A stretch of DNA of 64,000 nucleotides from Burkholderia lata (GTDB taxonomy: Bacteria; Pseudomonadota; Gammaproteobacteria; Burkholderiales; Burkholderiaceae). A program made the translations under genes and the position numbers. Numbering within the stretch: the first letter of the stretch is position 1; the number at the start of each line of letters is the position of its first letter. The stretch is taken from contig NC_007509.1 of assembly GCF_000012945.1 (NCBI RefSeq), positions 1,302,001 through 1,366,000 of the forward strand. Reading direction: 5' to 3'. Positions 8,372-15,588 of the stretch are shown here, piece by piece. The notes under the pieces are model-generated. The model made no database searches. It had not been told where the DNA came from and saw nothing but the letters and a program-made list of their open reading frames with translations.

Positions 8372-9049
8372 CTAGACTGCATGCCGTTCTCCCGATGCGC
8401 CGCCCGTGGTGGTCGAGCCATCCCGACAGGCGACGACGGCGGTGCGTGCATCCTGCCGCCGAGCGTGACGTGTGTCGGCGGTCGCGCGCTGCGGCGCCGC
8501 GACGGCGCGCTTGCCGGCACGCGCCGGCAACCGGCAGGCGACACAGACGGGATGGCGGCGCAATGCGTGACGATAGGTGATGAACGCCGCGCCGCAATCG
8601 CGGCACCGGGCGATGTCGAGCACGCCGGCGTCGACGAAGCGCACCAGCATCCACGCACGTGTGAGGTCCAGCGGCAGCGCGCGTGTCAGGTCCAGCGGCA
8701 ACGCACGACGCGTGGCATCGCCCTGTTCGGCGTACAGCGTATAGGCCTTGACGAGCGCCTCGAGTCGTGGGCAGCCCGCCTGGTTGCGCAAGAAGCGGTA
8801 GATGTTGTGGAACAGCGATGCATGAATGTTCGCGAGCCACGTCATGTACCAGTCGATGGACGACGGCAGCAACCCCTTCGGCGCGGCCACGCCGCGCACT
8901 TCGCGATACAGGCGCACGAGATGCTCGCGTGGCAGCGCACACTCGATCTCCAGCATCTGCAGCCGCGCGCCGAGCCGGATCAGCGCCGCCGCGTGCATCG
9001 TCAGCTGCGCGTCGTCCGCGAGGCCATGCCGCCCGGCCCGGCCGCTCAC
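8372..9049 (-). CDS. flhC: FlhC-type flagellar master regulator subunit
   Basis: A 225-residue homologue of FlhC, the zinc-binding partner of FlhD that activates class II flagellar promoters. Family landmarks are [20 protein letters not shown] (59-78), LVKAYTLY, and [16 protein letters not shown] before the zinc site Cys149-x2-Cys152 ... Cys169-x2-Cys172. It is longer than the roughly 190 residues of enterobacterial FlhC because of a basic, low-complexity C-terminal tail. Residues 115-131 read RALPLDLT twice in tandem, an 8-codon duplication just before the conserved TRAW motif. The start overlaps the flhD stop by 4 nt, so the two are coupled. No flagellar structural gene is nearby, so this looks like an accessory flhDC copy. 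Confidence 0.88.
8658..8705 (-). repeat. 24-bp tandem duplication inside flhC
   Basis: Two adjacent 24-bp units, 8658-8681 and 8682-8705, match at 21 of 24 positions and encode the octapeptide RALPLDLT twice. The frame is kept. The three differences are silent changes, so the duplication is not brand new and the longer protein has been kept. Confidence 0.85.
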
Positions 9050-9369
9050 GATGTTTCCTCGTCTGGAAGCGCGAGGCCGGCCAGCGCCATCGCGGTATGC
9101 ACGCGCACGAGATCGACCGGCGGCGTCGCGCGGGTCAACGCCGACAGCACGCCGTACCGGCTCGGCCGCAGTGCGCAGATCAGTTGCCCCGCCGACGCAA
9201 GATCGTTCATCTGCTTCATCGACAACGCGGCCAGCGCAGCGGCAACGTCAGCAGTCACGCCCAGGCGGAACATGCCCGATGCGCGATCCGACTGCAGCAG
9301 TCGCTGCGCAAGCCACAGATAAGACATGTTCAATTCCCACATTGCATCACTGTCGTTGGCAACCTTCAT
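9046..9369 (-). CDS. flhD: FlhD-type flagellar master regulator subunit
   Basis: A 107-residue homologue of FlhD, which dimerises and joins FlhC in a FlhD4C2 activator. The hallmark start, [21 protein letters not shown], and the following GMFRLGV and [14 protein letters not shown] helices are recognisable. Length matches the family (about 105-116 residues). GAGGTG lies just upstream of the ATG. The last codons overlap flhC by 4 nt. The 416-bp upstream region, shared with a divergent response regulator, is unusually AT-rich for this genome and probably holds its promoter. Confidence 0.88.
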
Positions 9370-9786
9370 CGTTCACCTCGATTCCTGCGCGATCAGGATC
9401 AATGATTCGCCGTCAAATTGCGTGCCGATAATCCGGATATTACGAACCGTTATTTCTTTTGTCTGATGCGAACGTGCGAAATCGATCATGGCGATATGAC
9501 GCGCATTGCACGCGTGCATCGCGCTGCCACGCAACACGGGCACGGCCGCACGTGTCGCCGTGCGCATTGCAGCGATGCTGCGCGATGCGTCGCACCGCGC
9601 GCCCGGGCCAGCCTGCATTGCAAACTGTCGTGATTGAGTCTCGGCGATATTTCGTCGAATGTAAACGCGACGTTAGACGCAAGACAATTGCCGGATAAAC
9701 ACGACTTTAGTATTAAGACTTTCGTCTTGTACAATCCGGTACATTCTTGCCGGGCCGGTCCCGGCTGTCCTTATTTAATCGTCCTC
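9370..9786. other. divergent control region between flhDC and the NarL regulator
   Basis: This 417-bp gap is less GC-rich than its surroundings, especially 9400-9480 and 9640-9740. A dyad AAGAC-TTTC-GTCTT lies at 9715-9728, about 60 bp before the response-regulator start. A minus-strand open frame ends (TGA 9373-9375) inside the flhD ribosome-binding site; read from ATG 9519 it would give 48 residues. Its codon usage is weaker than the neighbours', so I do not call it a gene. The rest shows no gene. Confidence 0.5.
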
Positions 9787-10416
9787 ATGAAAATCCTGAT
9801 CGTCGACGATCACGCCATCCTGCGCGACGGCGTGGAGATGCTGTTGCGCCAGGGTGATGGCGACATGGTCGTCGTCCAGGCAAGCAGCGCCGATGACGCG
9901 GTGCGGCTGCTCGACGCGCACGCCGACCTCGACGCGATCGTGCTCGACCTGAAGCTGCAGGGCATGGACGGCCTCGACGCGCTCGCCGTGTTCGCGACGA
10001 TGCGCCCCGGGCTCCCGGTCATCGTGCTGTCGTCGTCCGAGGATCCCGGCGCCGTGCGTAGTGCGTTCGCGCAGGGTGCGATGGGTTACGTGCCGAAATC
10101 CGCCAGCCCGCGCACGCTGCTGTCCGCCATCCGGATCGCACTCAACGGCGAACGCTACGTTCCGCCGCTCGTGCTCGACGACCCCGCGCTGCAGCATCCG
10201 GACGGCGCCGCTGCGGCACGCGGTTCGATGCTGACGCAACGCCAGATCGAAGTGCTGCGCTATCTCGCGGAAGGCGTGCCGAACAAGGTCATCGCCGACA
10301 AGCTGGGGCTGTCCGAAAAGACCATCAAGGCGCACATCACCGCGATCTTCAAGGCGCTGAACGTCATCAACCGCACCCAGGCCGCGGCGGCCGGCAGGAA
10401 GGCCGGTCTCATCTGA
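9787..10416 (+). CDS. NarL/FixJ-type response regulator
   Basis: A 209-residue response regulator. The receiver domain (about 1-120) has the acidic pair Asp7-Asp8 in ILIVDDHAILRDG, phospho-acceptor Asp54 in IVLDLKLQGMDG and the conserved Lys in VPKSA. The C-terminal LuxR-type HTH (about 148-209) carries LTQRQIEVLRYLAEGVPNK and LSEKTIKAHI. It starts at ATG 9787, matching the first residue of the receiver fold. It lies 90 bp before a GAF hybrid kinase on the same strand and is divergent from flhDC, so it may take phosphate from that hybrid or from the kinase at 6296 and act on the shared intergenic region. Confidence 0.9.
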   Translation: MKILIVDDHAILRDGVEMLLRQGDGDMVVVQASSADDAVRLLDAHADLDAIVLDLKLQGMDGLDALAVFATMRPGLPVIVLSSSEDPGAVRSAFAQGAMGYVPKSASPRTLLSAIRIALNGERYVPPLVLDDPALQHPDGAAAARGSMLTQRQIEVLRYLAEGVPNKVIADKLGLSEKTIKAHITAIFKALNVINRTQAAAAGRKAGLI

Positions 10417-10506
10417 TCCGGCGCCTGCTCGCGTCGCGACATTGCCTTGCCGGCGCGGAACGCCTAAATTTCCCTCATCTTCCCCGCCCGTTCGAGGAGC
10501 GTGCGC

Positions 10507-12222
10507 ATGACGCGTGTCGACGAGACGCCGGAAGCGCCGGCCGACCATGAAGTCCCGTTCGACCTCGCCGCCGACGTGATCGCGCGCTGGCAGCGCCTCG
10601 TCGACCTGATGGCGGAAATCGTCGGCGTGCCGGCCGGGCTGATCATGCGCAACGTCGGCCGCGACATCCAGGTGCTGGTGGCGAGCCGCAACACCGGCAA
10701 TCCGTTCTATCCGGGCGAATCGGCCGAACTGCACGGCTCGGGACTTTACTGCGAAGCGGTCATCGAGAGCGGCGCCACGCTGGTCGTGCCGGATGCGCGG
10801 CAATCGGCGCAGTGGCGCAACAATCCGGACCTGCGCGTCAACATGGTCTCGTATCTCGGCCTGCCGATCCGCTGGCCCGACAACACGCCGTTCGGCACGA
10901 TCTGCCTGCTCGACTGCAAGGAGAATGCGTATTCGGAGCGCTACATCCGGCTCGTCGAGGAATTCCGCGACCAGATCGAGATGCAGTTGCAATTGATCCG
11001 CGCGCAGCGGATCGCCGAACGCGAACGCCAGCGCGCCGCGCAGCTGGCCGAGAACTTCCGGCGCCAAAAGGATCTCGCCACCGAGGCCGTGCACGTCAAG
11101 TCGAGCTTTCTCGCGGCCGCGAGCCACGACCTGCGCCAGCCCGTCCACGCGTTGAGCCTGTTCGTCGGCGCGTTGCGTCACGTCCCGATGCCGGCCGACG
11201 GCACGCTGCTCGTCGATCGCATCGACCAGTCCGTCAACGCGATGGACGCGCTGTTCACCGCGATCCTCGACATCTCGCGGCTCGACGCGGGCGTCGTGCC
11301 CGTGCATCGCCGGCCGTTCGCGATCGGCGCGGTGCTGGAGCGCGTATGTCGCGAAGTCGCCGCCGATGCGCACGGGAAAGGCTTGTCGCTGTCATACGTG
11401 CGCAGCACCGCAGTCGTCGATTCCGATCCGGTGCTGATCGAGCGCATCGCGCGCAACCTGCTGTCGAATGCGGTGCGCTATACCGACGCCGGGCGCATCG
11501 TCGTCGGCTGCAGGCGCACGCACCAGCACGTGCGCCTGCAATTCATCGACACCGGGCGCGGCATTCCGGCCGACCAGCAGGCCCGCGTATTCGACGACTA
11601 CTACCAGCTGCGCCATCGCGGCAGCGAATCCGAACAGGGCGTGGGCCTCGGGCTGGCGATCGTGCGGCGCCTCGCGGGGCTGCTCGACTGTCCGCTGACG
11701 CTGCGCTCCGAACCCGGGCGGGGCTCGTGCTTCGAGCTGCAGCTGGTGCGGCTGGACACGGCCGTGCAGCCGAGCGTCGCCGCCGACGAGATCGCCGTCG
11801 ACGAGGCCACCGCCGCTGCGCACCTCGTGGTCGTGATCGACGACGAAAGCGCGATTCGCGTCGGCATGTCGATGCTGCTCGAGCGCTGGGGCTACCAGGT
11901 CGTCACGGCCGCGTCGGTCGACGACGCGATCGCGTGCCTGGCATCGTGCGACGTCCGGCCGACCCTGCTGATCTGCGACCTGCACCTGCACGGCGACCAG
12001 AACGGGATCGGTGCGATCGCGCGGATTCGCGACGAGTACAACACGGCGATTCCCGCGATGCTGATCACGGGCGACACGACCGCGCGACGGCCCGGCCGGC
12101 TGAAGCACGGCGGGTTCGTGCTGCTGCACAAGCCGGTGCCGAGCGACAAGCTGCGCGCGGCGATGGCACGCCTGCTGCATGCGCAGGCCCCCGGACAGCC
12201 GCGCCGGACCGACGCGGGATAG
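10507..12222 (+). CDS. GAF-domain hybrid sensor histidine kinase with C-terminal receiver
   Basis: A 571-residue soluble hybrid kinase. An N-terminal GAF domain (about 20-165; GSGLYCEAVIESGATLVVPDA is typical) leads into a coiled linker. The HisKA box AAASHDLRQPVHAL has His207. The HATPase domain (about 310-430) carries DTGRGIP and GVGLGLAIVRRLA. A receiver domain from about 439 has Asp446-Asp447, phospho-acceptor Asp491 and Lys542. There is no transmembrane segment, so it senses an intracellular cue. GAGGAG at 10494-10499 is 7 nt before ATG 10507 and only 1 nt before the in-frame GTG 10501, so the ATG is preferred. It is probably co-transcribed with the NarL regulator. Confidence 0.9.
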   Translation: MTRVDETPEAPADHEVPFDLAADVIARWQRLVDLMAEIVGVPAGLIMRNVGRDIQVLVASRNTGNPFYPGESAELHGSGLYCEAVIESGATLVVPDARQSAQWRNNPDLRVNMVSYLGLPIRWPDNTPFGTICLLDCKENAYSERYIRLVEEFRDQIEMQLQLIRAQRIAERERQRAAQLAENFRRQKDLATEAVHVKSSFLAAASHDLRQPVHALSLFVGALRHVPMPADGTLLVDRIDQSVNAMDALFTAILDISRLDAGVVPVHRRPFAIGAVLERVCREVAADAHGKGLSLSYVRSTAVVDSDPVLIERIARNLLSNAVRYTDAGRIVVGCRRTHQHVRLQFIDTGRGIPADQQARVFDDYYQLRHRGSESEQGVGLGLAIVRRLAGLLDCPLTLRSEPGRGSCFELQLVRLDTAVQPSVAADEIAVDEATAAAHLVVVIDDESAIRVGMSMLLERWGYQVVTAASVDDAIACLASCDVRPTLLICDLHLHGDQNGIGAIARIRDEYNTAIPAMLITGDTTARRPGRLKHGGFVLLHKPVPSDKLRAAMARLLHAQAPGQPRRTDAG

Positions 12223-12275
12223 TCGCCGGCGCGCGGTGTCGCTTTCGCATTCCGCCTGCCAGCCGCATGCGAAAA

Positions 12276-12295
12276 CGGCGGGCATCTGCCCGCCG
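12276..12295 (-). terminator. intrinsic terminator for the exported esterase gene
   Basis: On the minus strand a 9-bp stem (CGGCGGGCA with TGCCCGCCG, 2-nt centre) is followed directly by TTTT. It lies 53 bp past the stop of the gene ending at 12349, in the gap between convergent genes. Confidence 0.7.
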
Positions 12296-12348
12296 CCGAG
12301 TCTTCGCCCGCGCACCGCCTCAAGCGCGGCGCGCGGGCGGGCCCTCGC

Positions 12349-13395
12349 TTACTTCAACCGCGTCGCGATTTCATTCGCCATCGCCTTCGTCGCGGCCTTC
12401 GTCGGCGCATCCATGGCCAGTGCGTTCAGCAGGCCGAAATCGTGGATGGTGCCGTCGTAGCGCGTGGTCGTCGCGTCGACGCCGGCTGCGTCCAGCTTGC
12501 GGCCGTACGCTTCGCCTTCGTCACGCAGCACGTCGAACTGTGCGACCTGGATCAGCGCGGGCGGCAGGCCCTTCAGCTGCGCGGTGCTTGCGCGCAGCGG
12601 CGACGCGTAGATCTCGTTGCGTTGCGCTTCGTTCTTCGTATAGGCGTCCCAGAACCACTTCATCATCGGCCGCGTCAGGAAGTGCCCTTGCTGATACGCG
12701 TTGTACGACCCCGTGTTGAAGTTGTGGTCCGTCACCGGCCACATCAGCCCCTGGAAGCGGATCGCGGGGCCGCCCTTGTCCTTCGCCATCAGCGCCACCA
12801 CGGCCGCCATGTTCCCGCCGACGCTGTTGCCGACCACCGCGAGACGGCTGCCGTCGACGCCGATCTCCGCGCCGTGCGCGGCCACCCACTTCGTCGCCGC
12901 ATACGCCTGGTTGATCGCGACCGGGTAATGCGCTTCCGGCGACGGCGTGTAGTTCACGAACACCGCGACGGCCCCCGATTGCACGACGAGGTCGCGCACG
13001 AGGCGTTCATGCGTCGGGAAATCGCCGAGCACCCAGCCGCCGCCGTGAATGAACATGAACACCGGCAGCGTGCCCGTCGCGCCTTGCGGGCGGACGATCG
13101 TGACCGGCACGGACAAGCCGTCCTGTTCGATCGTGCGGTTCGACACGTCGATGCCCGACAGGTCGACCTTCGTGCCGTTCTGCGCATCGACCAGCACCTG
13201 GCGCGCCTTCGCGGGGCTCAGCGTTTCGAGGCCCGGGCCTTTCTGGCCGTTCAGCGCGGCGAGGAAGGCGCTCGTCGTCGCATCCGGCCGGACGGCTTCG
13301 ACGCCGGCGCCGGCGCCCGCGGCGAACGCGGTGGTCGTGACGGACAGTGCGGCGGCGACGGCGGCAGCGATCAGCAGCGGCTTGACGATCTTCAT
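12349..13395 (-). CDS. exported alpha/beta hydrolase (HSL-type esterase)
   Basis: A 348-residue hydrolase of the hormone-sensitive lipase group. The signal peptide runs to about TTAFA (residue 25). The oxyanion-hole motif is HGGGW (117-121). The nucleophile elbow is GNSVGG with Ser191, and the Asp and His appear in AQFDVLRDEGE and GTIHDFG. This group hydrolyses short acyl esters; the true substrate is unknown. It lies 65 bp downstream of the Ohr gene on the same strand, probably one transcript controlled by the TetR protein at 14110, whose operator sits ahead of Ohr. An intrinsic terminator follows. Confidence 0.88.
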   Translation of the reverse strand: MKIVKPLLIAAAVAAALSVTTTAFAAGAGAGVEAVRPDATTSAFLAALNGQKGPGLETLSPAKARQVLVDAQNGTKVDLSGIDVSNRTIEQDGLSVPVTIVRPQGATGTLPVFMFIHGGGWVLGDFPTHERLVRDLVVQSGAVAVFVNYTPSPEAHYPVAINQAYAATKWVAAHGAEIGVDGSRLAVVGNSVGGNMAAVVALMAKDKGGPAIRFQGLMWPVTDHNFNTGSYNAYQQGHFLTRPMMKWFWDAYTKNEAQRNEIYASPLRASTAQLKGLPPALIQVAQFDVLRDEGEAYGRKLDAAGVDATTTRYDGTIHDFGLLNALAMDAPTKAATKAMANEIATRLK

Positions 13396-13460
13396 GGTGT
13401 AACTCCTTGGCTCAATCGGTGAATGACGATGTGACGTTGGGTGATTCGGAATGCGTACGA

Positions 13461-13886
13461 TCAGACGAGCGTGAGCGTGACGTCGATGTTGCCGCGCGTC
13501 GCGTTCGAGTACGGGCACACGAGGTGTGCGCGATCGATCAGCGTCTGCGCGACATCGCGATCGAGGCCCGGCAGCGAGATCTTCAGTTCGACTTCGATGC
13601 CGAAGCCGTTCGGGATCGCGCCGATGCCGACGCTGCCTTCGATCGCGGCATCCGCGGGCATCGCGATCTTGTCGCGCGCCGCGACGAACTTCATCGCGCC
13701 GATGAAGCACGCGCTGTAGCCGGCGGCGAACAGTTGCTCGGGGTTCGCGCCTGCGCCGCCCGCGCCGCCGAGCTCGCGCGGCGTGGTCAGCTTCAGGTCG
13801 AGGCCGCTTTCGGGCACCGTCGCACGGCCGTCACGGCCGCCGGTGGCTTTTGCATGGGCGCGGTACAGCACTTTTTCGATCGACAT
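13461..13886 (-). CDS. ohr: organic hydroperoxide resistance protein (Ohr/OsmC family)
   Basis: A 141-residue thiol peroxidase that reduces organic hydroperoxides. Both catalytic cysteines are present: Cys60 in [11 protein letters not shown] and Cys124 in [13 protein letters not shown]. The ending [10 protein letters not shown] is the family's usual C terminus, and the length is exactly that of Ohr. AAGGAG precedes the start. Ohr is classically controlled by the MarR-type sensor OhrR; none is here. Instead a TetR gene lies 223 bp upstream on the same strand with matching operators on both sides, so peroxide control by a TetR protein is suggested. Confidence 0.93.
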   Translation of the reverse strand: MSIEKVLYRAHAKATGGRDGRATVPESGLDLKLTTPRELGGAGGAGANPEQLFAAGYSACFIGAMKFVAARDKIAMPADAAIEGSVGIGAIPNGFGIEVELKISLPGLDRDVAQTLIDRAHLVCPYSNATRGNIDVTLTLV

Positions 13887-13973
13887 GACAGACTCCTTTT
13901 CAATTAATGAGAGAAACAGCCTTCCAACCCGGGACCGCTTGCCGGCTGCCAGGCGGCCGGCTTCGCATTTGTT

Positions 13974-13989
13974 TATCTACTCATAGATA
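13974..13989. promoter_or_regulatory. TetR-type operator copy 1, ahead of ohr
   Basis: TATCTACTCATAGATA is a 6-bp inverted repeat (TATCTA/TAGATA) with a 4-bp spacer. A longer overlapping dyad, GTTTATCTA ... TAGATAAAC, spans 13971-13996. It lies 88 bp upstream of the ohr start, in the likely promoter of the ohr-esterase unit. The same 16-mer recurs at 14688. Confidence 0.75.
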
Positions 13990-14009
13990 GATAAACATCC
14001 CCAAAAAAT

Positions 14010-14030
14010 GCAGATGGTTGATCCATCTGC
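14010..14030 (-). terminator. intrinsic terminator of the tetR gene
   Basis: GCAGATGG and CCATCTGC form a perfect 8-bp stem with a 5-nt loop. On the minus strand the stem is followed by ATTTTTT. It lies 80 bp after the TetR stop and upstream of the ohr promoter, so it separates the two transcripts. Confidence 0.75.
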
Positions 14031-14040
14031 CCAAAAAATC

Positions 14041-14056
14041 TATCTACTACCAGATA
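14041..14056. promoter_or_regulatory. TetR-type operator copy 2
   Basis: TATCTACTACCAGATA has the arms TATCT/AGATA with a 6-bp spacer and the same 16-bp total length as the other two copies, matching them at 13 of 16 positions. It lies between the tetR stop and its terminator, 67 bp from copy 1, so it could support looping or cooperative binding. Confidence 0.65.
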
Positions 14057-14109
14057 GATACCAAAGCCCAACAAAAGGCGGCGAACCGCCTGACTGCTTG
14101 CGCCGTCCG

Positions 14110-14676
14110 TCAGGACCGCGTTTTCCAGACTGCCTCGACATCCTCGAGACGCGCCCGCGTATGGAACAGCCGGCTGGCCAGCACGCTGCCCTGGAACGCC
14201 GCATACAACGTGCGCGCGGCCGTGTCGGGCTTGCCGCTGAACTGCAGCGTGCCTTCCTTCGCGCCCTGCGCCAGCAATTCCGCGAGCCAGCTCTCGTTGG
14301 CCTTGAAGAACGCCTGCACGGCCTGCCGCACGTTCTCCGGCAACGATTCGATATCGGCTGCCAGCATCCCGCACAGGCAGATCATGTTGCCGTCGCCGAG
14401 CGTGCGGCCGAACATCTTCGTGTACAGGCTCAGCTTCACGTCGGCCGGCAGCGCCGGATCGATCGCCCGCATGGCCGAGAGGACGTCGTCGCTGTAGACC
14501 GACACCGCTTCCAGTACGAGGTCGTCCTTCGACGGGAAGTAGTAGTGGATGCTCGACGTCTTCACGCCCACCAGGTCGGACAGGTCTCGATAGCTGAAGC
14601 CGTTGTAACCGCGCAGCATCATCAGCGTGATCGCGTGGTCGAGAATCTGTTCGCGGACGGTCGGTTTCGTTTCCAT
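14110..14676 (-). CDS. TetR/AcrR-family repressor of the ohr-esterase unit
   Basis: A 188-residue TetR-family regulator. The N-terminal HTH (about 8-55) contains REQILDHAITLMMLRGYNG and VKTSSIHYYFPSKDDLV, the standard recognition-helix region. The C-terminal ligand-binding part has a Cys pair in MICLCGML that could be redox-sensitive, though that is only suggestive. Its own promoter carries operator copy 3, 12 bp from the start codon, and the ohr promoter carries copy 1, so it most likely represses both itself and ohr-esterase. A clear intrinsic terminator follows. Confidence 0.9.
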   Translation of the reverse strand: METKPTVREQILDHAITLMMLRGYNGFSYRDLSDLVGVKTSSIHYYFPSKDDLVLEAVSVYSDDVLSAMRAIDPALPADVKLSLYTKMFGRTLGDGNMICLCGMLAADIESLPENVRQAVQAFFKANESWLAELLAQGAKEGTLQFSGKPDTAARTLYAAFQGSVLASRLFHTRARLEDVEAVWKTRS

Positions 14677-14687
14677 GGAGCGAACTT

Positions 14688-14703
14688 TATCTACTCATAG
14701 ATA
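14688..14703. promoter_or_regulatory. TetR-type operator copy 3, ahead of tetR
   Basis: TATCTACTCATAGATA, identical in all 16 bases to copy 1, is placed 12 bp upstream of the tetR start codon, where bound protein would block its own transcription. The exact repetition 700 bp apart supports a real operator and autoregulation. Confidence 0.75.
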
Positions 14704-14839
14704 GACAGTCAAGGGGTTTTTTAAGGGCGCGATCTGTGCCCTGCCCGGCGCCCCGTCCGCGCTCGCCGCCCAATGCGCGCGCCCGGTTCGGATAACGCCC
14801 GAACCCGGCGTCGCGTGCGCCAAACCGGCACCGCCATGC

Positions 14840-15436
14840 CTACTGCGACTTCAGCATCCGCTGAATGATCGTCCGCAGCATCGCCCGGTGCGCACGCGGC
14901 TTGAATCCCGGCTCGAACACGACGCGGCAGACCGCCCCTTCCGCCAGCGCGAGCACCCACGTCGCGACGAGATCGGGCTTCAGGCTGCCGTCGATCTTCC
15001 CTTGCGCGACGCCGCGCTTGATCAGCGCAACCATTCGCCCTTTCACCTGCGCCTCGTTCGCCGCGAACAGCGCGGCGACGTCCGGATTGCGCGTCGCCTC
15101 CGCCGCGGTCTCGACGCTGATGCGCGCATAGACGGGATCGCTCGACAATTCCATCAATGCCAGCGCGATCTCCTCGATCGCGGCCAGCGCGTCGTCGGCA
15201 TCCGCATGCCGCGCGAACAGTTCGGCCATCTCGCGCTGGTCGTCCTGCGCGATCGCCTCGATGATCGCCGCCTTCGTCGGGAAGTAGTGGAACAGGTTGC
15301 CGGGGCTCATGCCGGCCGCCTTGCAGATCGCGGCGGTGGACGTTGCATGGAAGCCGTCGCGCGCAAAACAGTCGATCGCGGCATCCAGGATCTGGCGCCG
15401 CTTCGCTTCCACTTTTTCAGGGTCGATCTTTCTCAA
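14840..15436 (-). CDS. TetR/AcrR-family regulator, divergent from a membrane hydrolase
   Basis: A 198-residue TetR-family protein. The HTH (about 10-60) has RRQILDAAIDCFARDGFHAT and AAGMSPGNLFHYFPTKAAI. The C-terminal domain fits the TetR_C group that follows BetI-like or AcrR-like N termini. It is transcribed away from the hydrolase at 15589, with a GACT-GATT-AGTC dyad between them. The likely role is repression of its own gene and of the hydrolase, and perhaps of the ABC exporter further on. The ligand is unknown. The ohr tetR gene upstream ends in a different transcript, so the two TetR genes are separate units. Confidence 0.9.
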   Translation of the reverse strand: MRKIDPEKVEAKRRQILDAAIDCFARDGFHATSTAAICKAAGMSPGNLFHYFPTKAAIIEAIAQDDQREMAELFARHADADDALAAIEEIALALMELSSDPVYARISVETAAEATRNPDVAALFAANEAQVKGRMVALIKRGVAQGKIDGSLKPDLVATWVLALAEGAVCRVVFEPGFKPRAHRAMLRTIIQRMLKSQ

Positions 15437-15475
15437 CAGGAACTCCGTGCTCGACGTTTGCTCAAATCTTTATTA

Positions 15476-15487
15476 GACTGATTAGTC
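15476..15487. promoter_or_regulatory. dyad between divergent TetR and hydrolase genes
   Basis: GACT-GATT-AGTC, a 12-bp dyad, lies in an AT-rich stretch 39 bp upstream of the TetR start. Position and size fit a TetR-type operator controlling both directions. It is unlike the TATCTA operators of the neighbouring TetR. Confidence 0.45.
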
Positions 15488-15588
15488 GATCTATTATCGT
15501 GGCGACGTCCTGCAGGCGTCAAGGCATCGTTCCCGCATGGGTATGTGCCGCCTGCGACCTCCGCTCACGCCACCGCTCCGAGGGCCTC

